A stretch of DNA of 64,000 bases, from assembly GCA_963794415.1 (NCBI GenBank), contig CAWCDI010000002.1, forward strand, positions 620,001 through 684,000, written 5' to 3'. Under the pieces are notes generated by a model that saw only the letters and a list, made by a program, of their open reading frames with translations, was not told the DNA's origin and did no database searches. Positions 27,089-34,110 of this stretch are shown here, piece by piece (position 1 is the first letter of the stretch; the number at the start of each line of letters is the position of its first letter). The position numbers and the translations under genes were made by a program. The DNA comes from CAVPTL01 sp963794415 (GTDB lineage: Bacteria > Actinomycetota > Thermoleophilia > Gaiellales > JAICJC01).

Positions 27089-28345
27089 CCGACCTGAACG
27101 TGGTGCATGCCGCGGAGATGGCGGTCGTGACCGACCGGGGCGAGCCGCGGCGCGGCCGCGAGCAGCGCGAGCTCGATCTGATCCCCGACGGCGCGGTCGC
27201 GATCCGCGACGGCCGGATCGCAGCGGTCGGACGCACCGCGGATGTGCTCGGAGAGTGGGGAGATGGCGGCGTCGAGACGCTAGACGCATCGCGGGAAGAC
27301 CGTCCTTCCCGGGCTGATCGAGTGCCACTCGCATCCGCTCTTCGCGGGGAAGCGCCACGCCGAATACCAGCTGCGGCTGGAAGGCGCCTCGGTGGCCGAG
27401 ATCATGGCGGCTGGCGGCGGCATCTGGTCGACCGTGCTCGCCACCCGCGAGGCCGCCGACGGCGAGCTGATGGCCGGGCTCGACGCCGCCTACGCCCGCA
27501 TCCTCTCCGGCGGCGTCACCACGCTCGAGGTCAAGTCGGGATACGGACTGGCTCCTGAGCACGAGCTCCACCAGCTCGAGCTGCTGGATGAGAGCCGGGC
27601 GATCACGCCGCTCTCGCTGGTCGTCTCGTACCTCGGTGCGCACGTGGTGCCTGACGGGGTCAGCGCCGACGCCTACACGAGCGAGGTGCTCGAGACGCTG
27701 CCGGCGGTGATCGAGCAGGGCATCGCCGCGTTTCACGACATCACCTGTGAGGCGGGCCTCTTCACGCCGGAGCAGGCGGCCGCCATGTTCGCGGCCTCCC
27801 GCGCGCGTGGGATCCCGACCAAGGCCCACGCCGACGCGTGGACGAGCTCGCGTGGCTGGGTGACGGCGGTGGCGGGCGGTGCGGTGTCAGCCGAGCACCT
27901 CACCTACACGCCCGACGAGGAGATCATCGCGGTCGGTGGCACCGACACGATCGCCGTGCTGCTGCCGCAGGCCGAGCTCGTGTACATGACCGAGCGCCGC
28001 GCCAATGCGCGGCTCCTGATCGACCAACAGGTGCCGGTGGCGATTGCCACCGACTACTGCTCGTCGATCCACGCGACATCGCTGACGACAACGCTTGGGA
28101 TGGCCGCGCCGTGGTTTCGGATGACCGCCGCCGAGGTGATCGCCGGCGCGACGCTGAACGCCGCCTACGCCCTCCGCCTCCAGGGCGACCGCGGGTCGCT
28201 CGACGTCGGCAAACGCGGTGACCTGACCATTCTGGACGTCGAGCACCCCAACGAGCTGACGATGGCCGTTGGTCAGAGCGTGGTGTCCGAGGTGGTCATC
28301 GGAGGCGTTGAGCAGCAACTCACAACAAGCAGGAGGACATCATGA
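27085..28345 (+). CDS. Imidazolonepropionase-like amidohydrolase, one frameshift
   Basis: The N-terminal beta-sandwich (AVAIRDGRIAAVGRTADVLG) is followed, after a break near 27290, by the metal motif LIECHSHPLFAGKRHAEYQL, typical of HutI. Further metal and catalytic residues occur in SYLGAHVVP, KAHADAW and ATDYCSS. The enzyme would open a cyclic amide (lactam or imidazolone) ring. It overlaps the monooxygenase stop (GTGA) and the RidA start (ATGA), which ties the three to one pathway. A classic histidine-use operon is absent, so the substrate is probably not imidazolonepropionate. Confidence 0.85.
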
Positions 28346-28767
28346 GCCACACTCGCATCAGGAAGTTCAACACCAGGGACACCTACCCGGAGCAGAATTT
28401 GGACAACGATCTGTGCCAGGCCGTGGTCGCGGGAAATCTCGTGTTCCTCCGCGGCCAGGTCGGGCTGGACCTCGAAACCAATGAGTCCGTCGGGACCGGC
28501 GATGCCGCCGCTCAGACTGACAAGGCGATGGCAAACATCGACATGCTTCTGAACGAGGCCGGCGCGCGGATGGAGGACGTCTGCAAGATCGTTGTCTACC
28601 TCACCGACGTCCGCTACCGCGACACCGTCTATCGGGTGATGGGGCGCTGGATGAAAGGCGTGTTCCCGTGCTCGACCGGCGTGGTGATCGACGGACTCGC
28701 GCGGCCGGAATGGGTGGTCGAGATCGACGCCACGGCTGTGATTCCGGCTGATCGGCTCCCGAGCTAG
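28342..28767 (+). CDS. RidA/YjgF family protein
   Basis: A 141-residue RidA-type protein with the family pattern ending ARPEWVVEIDATAVIPADR, where the arginine and glutamate line the active cleft. RidA proteins remove reactive enamine/imine intermediates or act as small hydrolases, and some are pathway enzymes in pyrimidine or aromatic amine breakdown. The ATGA overlap with the amidohydrolase argues for a pathway role. It closes the catabolic gene cluster. Confidence 0.9.
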   Translation: MSHTRIRKFNTRDTYPEQNLDNDLCQAVVAGNLVFLRGQVGLDLETNESVGTGDAAAQTDKAMANIDMLLNEAGARMEDVCKIVVYLTDVRYRDTVYRVMGRWMKGVFPCSTGVVIDGLARPEWVVEIDATAVIPADRLPS

Positions 28768-28795
28768 GCCGCCTGGCAGCGGGCCTCGCCTGCCG

Positions 28796-28861
28796 TCACG
28801 ATACGCCTATCGCCGCCGTCACCACGATGGCGACGGTCAATGCCGCGATCAGACCCCGCAT
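28796..28861 (-). CDS. Tiny membrane peptide (21 aa), coupled to an upstream gene
   Basis: The frame MRGLIAALTVAIVVTAAIGV followed by S and stop is one membrane span. Its ATG overlaps the stop of the four-span membrane gene before it (ATGA), as with small subunits such as CydX that accompany a larger membrane protein. That coupling is the main evidence. Confidence 0.45.
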   Translation of the reverse strand: MRGLIAALTVAIVVTAAIGVS

Positions 28862-29232
28862 CACCCGGCCGAGCGCTCGAGCGACGGGTCGTGGGCGCCG
28901 ATCGCTGCCTGCCGCAGCCGGGTCAGCGACCGGGCGTGGCGCACGCCCGCGGCCGTCGCGAGCATGAGGAGCACCAGAAAGACGGCACAAGTCGCCTGCC
29001 ATCGCTCCCACGTCGAAGGAGCGCCGCAGAGCCAGGCTCCCGCTGCCGCGGCAACGATCAGGGACGCGCCGGCGACCTTGCCGTAGCTTCGGCCGATCGC
29101 GCGGAAGAGCGCCACGTTGTCGGCCTCGCCGAGCGTTGCCATCGCTGCGCGGCGAACGACCAGGGGCGTGGGAAGCCCGCCAATCCATGTCGCTGCGGCG
29201 AGCACGAGGATCGTGAGCATCGCTGCGTCCAT
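28861..29232 (-). CDS. Four-span membrane protein, CopD/DUF4149-like
   Basis: A 123-residue protein with four spans. LVLAAATWIGGLPTPLVVRR near the start resembles the first helix of CopD- and DUF4149-type proteins, where TWIGG is common. The ATG 20 codons inside the open frame gives a hydrophobic start and avoids the tRNA-like region. The role is unknown; heme or copper handling is only a guess from similarity. It is followed by an overlapping 21-residue membrane peptide. Confidence 0.55.
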   Translation of the reverse strand: MDAAMLTILVLAAATWIGGLPTPLVVRRAAMATLGEADNVALFRAIGRSYGKVAGASLIVAAAAGAWLCGAPSTWERWQATCAVFLVLLMLATAAGVRHARSLTRLRQAAIGAHDPSLERSAG

Positions 29233-29280
29233 CAGTCGGCCGGTCCGAGCCCGATAACGGCAGTATGACAATCTGGTCGA

Positions 29281-29352
29281 ACGGGGATACAAGGGCGCTT
29301 CGGGTCACCAGACTCTGGATCAGGTAATCGGGGTTCGAGTCCCTGTCCCGCA
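29281..29352 (+). tRNA. tRNA-Gln(CUG)-like sequence, 3' portion intact
   Basis: CCAGA-CTCTGGA-TCAGG forms an anticodon arm with CUG at the tip, followed by a variable loop, the T arm CGGGG-TTCGAGT-CCCTG and the 3' acceptor strand TCCCGCA. The 5' acceptor strand pairs only at its inner four bases and the D arm is not recognisable. This looks like a tRNA 3' end left at an integration site, or a damaged gene. Accessory DNA begins just downstream. Confidence 0.45.
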
Positions 29353-29353
29353 G

Positions 29354-29368
29354 CTGGCTCCCAGAGCC
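29354..29368 (+). terminator. Hairpin after the tRNA-like sequence
   Basis: TGGCTC-CCA-GAGCCA is a perfect 6-bp stem right after the acceptor strand. No T run follows, so termination would be weak; tRNA processing or a simple hairpin is also possible. Confidence 0.35.
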
Positions 29369-29469
29369 AAATGGATCTACGTCACGGCAATAGGTGGACA
29401 CCGTATGGACACCGGAGGCTCTTTTGACTCACACCGAAGAAAGGCACAGTCGAGGGGCATGGGGAAACC

Positions 29470-30306
29470 GCATGGCCGCTCGACGAACCGTTGAGGATGC
29501 TCCGTCGCGTCAACCTTGAGAACCTCAGGGGTCGTGACCGCCTCGGCGCTTTGGAGTTCACCGAGGCTCCCAAGGTGGTCAAGCGGATGATCCAAGATTT
29601 TGAGCCTCCAGCAACGTCTGTCAGAACGCGCCGAGGTGGTGCATCGGGTGGCTCGCGAACTCGCGCGGACGCTCGAGGTGTTGGGGTTTGCTGAGCAGAC
29701 GCCTGCAGCGCGAGAACGTGCGTCGCGCGAATCCGAGGCGCTGCAGTTACGGTTGAACGAGATCAAGCAGCAACTCGAGTCGCTCGAACCGGTCGTCGAA
29801 GCCGCTCGGGCAGAGGCAGCCGCGAGCGCCGCCGGGGACTTGAGCGTCGACTACTCAAACCAGGTTGACGATCATGAGAAGGCTTGGAAGGCTTGGGGCT
29901 GGTGGTGCTTGGTGCCATAGTGGTCGGAGTCGTTGGCACCGCAGTTTTGCTGATTGCAGACCATCCGAGCACGGACGCCATGAATGCGCAGATCGCCACC
30001 GGCCTGCTTAGGGACATCGTGATCGTTGGTTTGCTGCTCTACCTCGTCCGCATCGCGTCGCTGCAGTTCCGCGTGCACCGCAACCTTGAGGCTGTCGGTC
30101 GCAGCAAGGCAGCCGTCTTGTCCACCTTCAACCGCATGATTGTCGGCCCGCAGGAGGCGGAGGTAAGAACAGCCATCGCTACCATCCTCGCGCAAGCGGT
30201 GTTTGAGGCTGGGGAGATCGGATTCGTGGACGCCGGCTCTGACCATGTCACGATGATCGAGCGGATCGCCGCGCCCGTCGCCCAGAACATGACTCGGCAA
30301 CACTAA
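29470..30306 (+). pseudogene. Coiled-coil two-span membrane protein, frame-broken
   Basis: Three coding pieces in changing frames make one protein: RVNLENLRGRDRLGALEFTE; a coiled coil (RASRESEALQLRLNEIKQQL); and two membrane spans (LVVLGAIVVGVVGTAVLLIA, DIVIVGLLLYLVRIASLQFR). The last piece ends with NLEAVGRSKAAVLSTFNRMI and AEVRTAIATILAQAVFEAGE. A coiled coil, a span pair and a helical C-terminus of this kind are known in uncharacterised proteins of accessory regions. Breaks lie near 29610 and 29885. It stands directly after the tRNA-like site. Confidence 0.5.
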
Positions 30307-30439
30307 CTGGATTCTTCCACCGGTGGTAGAAGTTTTCTGAATCTGGGAGCGGCCTTGCGGCTTGCATGAGGCGGTGCGATGGGGTACCGTGCACTGGGCA
30401 GGGTCTCGGCCATGGCTGTACGCTCCTCTAAGTCTGGGC

Positions 30440-30775
30440 GGGGGCGTCTTGCTTGCTGGCGGAAGCCGCCGCCCGGGCGATCCGCCGTGAGGTGCTCGGC
30501 AAGCACGTCGCTGAGACGCTACGCGTGCCTCCCAGCGACTCGACGACTTGCGCGACTACCTCGGCCCGTTCGACCTGGACGCGCCCGAGGAACTCGTCGG
30601 CCTCGCGCAGAACGTCCTGGCACTTGCCGTGGACGCGGTCAACGGTGACCAAGAGCCGCACCACGCACAGTTGCTCGGCGCCGTGTTGGACGTGACCGAC
30701 AGCCGGCCGGAGGCATCCCGATGGAATATCTGCGCCAAACACTCGCGTTGCTCAGCGGCGAGCGCGCTTGGTAGG
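30440..30775 (+). pseudogene. Fragment of an unknown gene
   Basis: Coding-like pieces LAEAAARAIRREVLGKHVAE, LRDYLGPFDLDAPEELVGLA and MEYLRQTLALLSGERAW follow each other in different frames. No start or family can be assigned. It looks like a decayed gene. Confidence 0.3.
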
Positions 30776-30974
30776 TGAGATGATCGCCTGCGGCGGGCGG
30801 CGGGTAAGCCCCGAACCATCCCGCTGCCCGACGTGAGATGGTGTGGTCGTCGGGTGGCCGTTCAGGGCCAGTGGTGGCGCCGCGCGGCATCCGACGACGC
30901 GCTCACGCCGGGTCGACGGTTCCCACCTCCACGGCCGCCGACACCGAGCCGCCGATGGTGACATCATCGCGACG

Positions 30975-31013
30975 TTGGGCGGCTGCACTGTGGAGCCACT
31001 GGCAGCCGCCCAA
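30975..31013. terminator. Strong hairpin at the end of the 31022-31216 gene
   Basis: TTGGGCGGCTGC and GCAGCCGCCCAA form a perfect 12-bp stem around a 15-base loop. It begins just after the stop of the minus-strand small gene. There is no T run, so it is either a Rho-assisted terminator or an mRNA-stabilising hairpin. Confidence 0.45.
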
Positions 31014-31021
31014 CCAGCGGG

Positions 31022-31216
31022 TCAGCGCGATGCGTCGTAGATCGCCCACGCCTGGCGGATCGCGAGCTCGGGCGTGACCGCGTATCCCACTACGGAGTCC
31101 CCGTCGCCTTGGGTCGGGATGGCCTTGACGCTGTAGTTGCCTTGTTCGTCTGGGCCATCTAGCACGGTGTCGAATCCAGCTTCCGTGAAAAGCTTTTCGG
31201 CTTCCTTGTACAGCAT
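31022..31216 (-). CDS. Small conserved protein, paralogue of the 13828-14064 gene
   Basis: A 64-residue soluble protein. The ATG is preceded by ACGAGGT, and the N-terminus MLYKEAEKLFTEAGFDTVLD matches the paralogue's start. The C-terminus TPELAIRQAWAIYDASR is also shared. The two copies lie about 17 kb apart and differ at many positions, so the duplication is not recent. The function is unknown. Confidence 0.7.
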   Translation of the reverse strand: MLYKEAEKLFTEAGFDTVLDGPDEQGNYSVKAIPTQGDGDSVVGYAVTPELAIRQAWAIYDASR

Positions 31217-31790
31217 CTGACCTCGTTCATTGGCCGCGGCCACTGAGTGTACGCGCGCGCCGGCAGAGACAAGGCCACCCACGCTTCTCACAAAACTCTC
31301 ACGCCAGGCATGCGACGATTTCCGTGCACCTGCCGAGTGCACTGGGGGCCAGGCGGCGCAGGCGGCTCCAGCGTCCAGAGCCTACGTCGCCTGGCCCTCA
31401 CCCTTCAAAGCCTGTAGCGAGTCTCGCCGCTCCTCTGTGCCCGCGCCCAGCGCGAGATGCAAAAGCGCAGCGCGCTCCACATCCGTCATCGACGGAGGTT
31501 CTCAATCCCGGAAGGCACCGCACCCACTGGTCATCGGGTCGCGTGTGCTCGACGCCATCCTTCACCATCACTCGTCAACTACGGGACAAGTGCCGCTGGC
31601 ACGGGCACGCCATTAGTTCACCGGGCGGCACAATCCCGTAATCTTCTACCAAAGTGGACAACCGCGGGTTGACGAGGGAGCAGTACACGCGCTGGCGGTT
31701 TTGCGCAAAGGCCGGGTGTAGGCACCGGGGAATCCACCGGCGGCTCGACCTTCTCGGCAAGGCCCGAGGCTGGTCAGCCAGTACTTGGGA
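31217..31790. other. Gene-poor stretch
   Basis: I see no gene, repeat or RNA here that I can support. Open frames exist on the plus strand, but they lack ribosome binding sites and coding-like composition. Confidence 0.4.
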
Positions 31791-31952
31791 ATGTCCCGGC
31801 TTTTCTGGTGTGCGATCGGATGCGCCTATCGTGGACCACCTCGCGATGAGACGGACCAGGCAGAGAAACTCTGGAAACGCGCGATCGACACGACTGCTGA
31901 GGAGCGGCGAAACCAGCGTGCGCAACTGCCTCGAGTTCCTCCGGGAGATTGA
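31791..31952 (+). CDS. Possible small charged protein (53 aa)
   Basis: The frame starts MSRLFWCAIGCAYRGPPRDE and continues with a charged helix (TDQAEKLWKRAIDTTAEERR). It is coding-like, but no ribosome binding site is evident. It lies just beyond the 3' end of the restriction-gene remnant on the other strand. Confidence 0.25.
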   Translation: MSRLFWCAIGCAYRGPPRDETDQAEKLWKRAIDTTAEERRNQRAQLPRVPPGD

Positions 31953-33076
31953 TCAGCCGGCCACCGCTGATCGCACACTGAGCCGTAGATCCTGCTCGCC
32001 ACCCGCCAGGCTACATTGACGTGGGACCCGCGCCCTCCCGGGTTCGGACTTCGGATCTTGAAAGCCGGCCAGCACAGCCTCAACCACGGACAAGCTTCTT
32101 GATTCGCCTACAAAATAGCGCCAGAATCCCCGACGGTTCGAGGTCGAACGATCGTAAACCGCTGCCAGATGCGCCGGGGAGAGACCGTAACCGCGAGCGA
32201 CGACCCGCCCTATGATCGCGTGCGCCCCCACGTAGTCGAGCCCCGAGCCTGAGACGGCGGGCTTCTCGCTCAGCTGCGCATACCGTGGCGTCATCGCCGT
32301 CAAGTCGACGGCCGCGCCGGCTAACTCGTCGAGCTGGCTCTTGTCGAGGTTAGGCCAAGCGAGCGCCTCTAAGTAGAAGCGGTTGAGGTGGAGGCCGGCG
32401 ATGAGCCGACGGGCTAGCCAGTCGAAATCATTGAGTTAAGGATCGCGAGGCCAGCGAGCGCAAGCCGTTCGGATTCGAAGCTAAGCGCTGGAGCAGTGTT
32501 GCCGCACGACCAACTCGGCGGTATCCAGGACGCCAAGACTGTTCTTGTGTTCGTGGCGGAGGTCACATCACAGATGGCGATGCGAGTCGGCCCTCCAGAT
32601 CGAGGCGGAACGAGAAACTGAGGCTGGCAATCCGCTACGGAATCGCCGTTCGACTGGGTCCACCTCGCCGTCCTACCGACCCCGCCTTGCCAGTTCTTCG
32701 CGTGAAAATCATACGCGGCCACCATCCGCCCCTCCACAAGCGGCACCAATCGGTTGCCTGCGGCATCAACCCATGTTCCATCGCCGGTCGGAACCGCACT
32801 AGCTGTGGCGACGTGAACGAAGGCCCCGCGTTTTCGATCCTCGGTCATATCGAGCTCACGCTCGTATCGCACGGCTCCGAGAGAGCCGGCGCCGGAGAGC
32901 AGAGAATGTCCGGTCGACAGATATTGAAGCATGATTCGCCGTTCCTCTGCGGACACGAGGTCTGGCAGGATCGCCGCCGAGCCACCCATGCGGTGCGACT
33001 CTTCAGCGTTCACTCTGACATCCCGGCGACGGAGATCTCCCGCGTCGACCGCGCCTACGCCTACGTCGCAGAACAC
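31953..33076 (-). pseudogene. Type IIG / Eco57I-like restriction-methylase C-terminal remnant
   Basis: Only the C-terminal target-recognition region is left. ERELDMTEDRKRGAFVHVAT, LVPLVEGRMVAAYDFHAKNW, PTRIAICDVTSATNTRTVLA and SWIPPSWSCGNTAP are hallmarks of Eco57I/PglX-type enzymes. After a break near 32420 comes FDWLARRLIAGLHLNRFYLE, the conserved end of the domain. The methylase core with NPPY is missing; the PIN gene stands where it should be. It is therefore a truncated, frame-broken relic of a restriction-modification gene, now behind the intact operon. Confidence 0.7.
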
Positions 33077-33100
33077 TACTAGCCCGTCGGAGTAAGCTTC

Positions 33101-33625
33101 CTAGTTGACCGAAGGCTGCAGACCAATCCGCTCGATGTCAATGAACTCTTGCAGCTGGGGAAACAATCTGACGAAGGTTTGAAAGTCGGGATCCCCCGTG
33201 ACAATCGTGACCTTTGCGCCAGTCTCTCGGGCCCACTCCGTGGCGCGGCCAATGTGGACCGCGTCCCAAGCGTGGAGGCGTTCTCCTCGGGATAGAGCGA
33301 GGGTGATGTACGACATCGCAGTCTCGAACATGCGTGGCAAGGAGGTCAGCACAGAAAGCCGCCCGTCGGCGATCCAGGTCATGGTCTCGCGTTGAACGCC
33401 GTTGAGCCAGGCCTCGTCGTGATCCCCGGGCTTGTTATTGCGACAGTACGTGCACGCGCAGTCGTGGAACTCAATCAACGTGATTTCGGAAATCGCGACA
33501 ATGGTGTCGCCGTTGATCAGTTCGTCGACTCGCATTCCTGCTGCGATGCTTCTCCCCTCCGCGGATTCGGCTCGCGATTCTGCCCAACGCATGAGCGGGT
33601 TCGTATCGAGGTAGTAATGCTGCAT
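33101..33625 (-). CDS. PIN-domain nuclease
   Basis: A 174-residue single-domain PIN protein. Metal-binding acidic residues are placed in order: D7 in YYLDTNPLM, the glutamate in ITLIEFHDC, the aspartate in HAWDAVHIG and the aspartate in VTGDPDF. PIN domains are mostly RNases and commonly the toxins of VapBC pairs, but no antitoxin gene adjoins it here. Instead the start overlaps the stop of the receiver gene by one base, which makes it the last gene of the operon and a candidate effector. A cysteine-rich piece, CACTYCRNN, is unusual. Confidence 0.85.
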   Translation of the reverse strand: MQHYYLDTNPLMRWAESRAESAEGRSIAAGMRVDELINGDTIVAISEITLIEFHDCACTYCRNNKPGDHDEAWLNGVQRETMTWIADGRLSVLTSLPRMFETAMSYITLALSRGERLHAWDAVHIGRATEWARETGAKVTIVTGDPDFQTFVRLFPQLQEFIDIERIGLQPSVN

Positions 33626-34110
33626 CAGCCACCCATCTCGCGTCGGAGCGCCCGATCAATCTCCTCGACCCCCTGACGATCAACCGCGTCACTTGCGAGA
33701 TACGCATCCGCAACCCGTCTCCAGTCCGTTGGTTCGGCGGCTCGGGCCACCGCTTCATGCGCTGCCACAAGAAGTCGATCGGCAATGTCCGGCCGTTTCG
33801 GCAAGTAACCGTCGACCAGTGCCGACTTATCCAGAATCCCATTTGCAGCTTCGGATAACACACCCGATATCAGCATGAGCTTGGACGACGGCCTGTGAGC
33901 CTTAGCCTCAGCAAGGAGGAGCAGGCCGTTTTTCGACTCTGGGAGGTTGTAGTCAGCGATAACGAGCTCGTGAGCGCACGCATGGAACAGCGCAAGCCCC
34001 GTGGGCCAGTCAGCCGCCACGTCGAGTGGGATACCGCGAAGTTCGAACGCGCTCGCGATGCTGTCGCGGAAGCCTGCTTCGTCGTCGATGAGAAGGACGT
34101 GTGGTCTCAT
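33625..34110 (-). CDS. Single-domain response regulator (receiver) with C-terminal extension
   Basis: 161 residues. The receiver has the acidic pair at 9-10 (LLIDDE), phosphoacceptor D53 in VIADYNLPE and the switch lysine K105 in YLPKRPD. After it come about 45 residues (AAEPTDWRRVADAYLASDAV and on) with no DNA-binding domain. It would therefore signal by binding a protein, presumably the PIN enzyme or the kinase. It overlaps the kinase/ATPase gene by 4 bases and the PIN gene by one, so a fixed stoichiometry is likely. Confidence 0.88.
   Translation of the reverse strand: MRPHVLLIDDEAGFRDSIASAFELRGIPLDVAADWPTGLALFHACAHELVIADYNLPESKNGLLLLAEAKAHRPSSKLMLISGVLSEAANGILDKSALVDGYLPKRPDIADRLLVAAHEAVARAAEPTDWRRVADAYLASDAVDRQGVEEIDRALRREMGG

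Noticed and set aside
27085..28345. Annotation as the histidine-utilisation gene hutI
   Set aside because: No hutH, hutU or hutG is near, and the gene is tied to a flavin monooxygenase and RidA, so a different cyclic amide is more likely.
32687..33082. A 131-residue plus-strand frame over the restriction remnant
   Set aside because: Its end (ISRVDRAYAYVAEHY) looks protein-like, but the minus strand carries four recognisable Eco57I-type motifs across the same bases.
33101..33625. A VapBC toxin-antitoxin pair
   Set aside because: No antitoxin-like small DNA-binding gene adjoins the PIN gene; its partner by overlap is a receiver.
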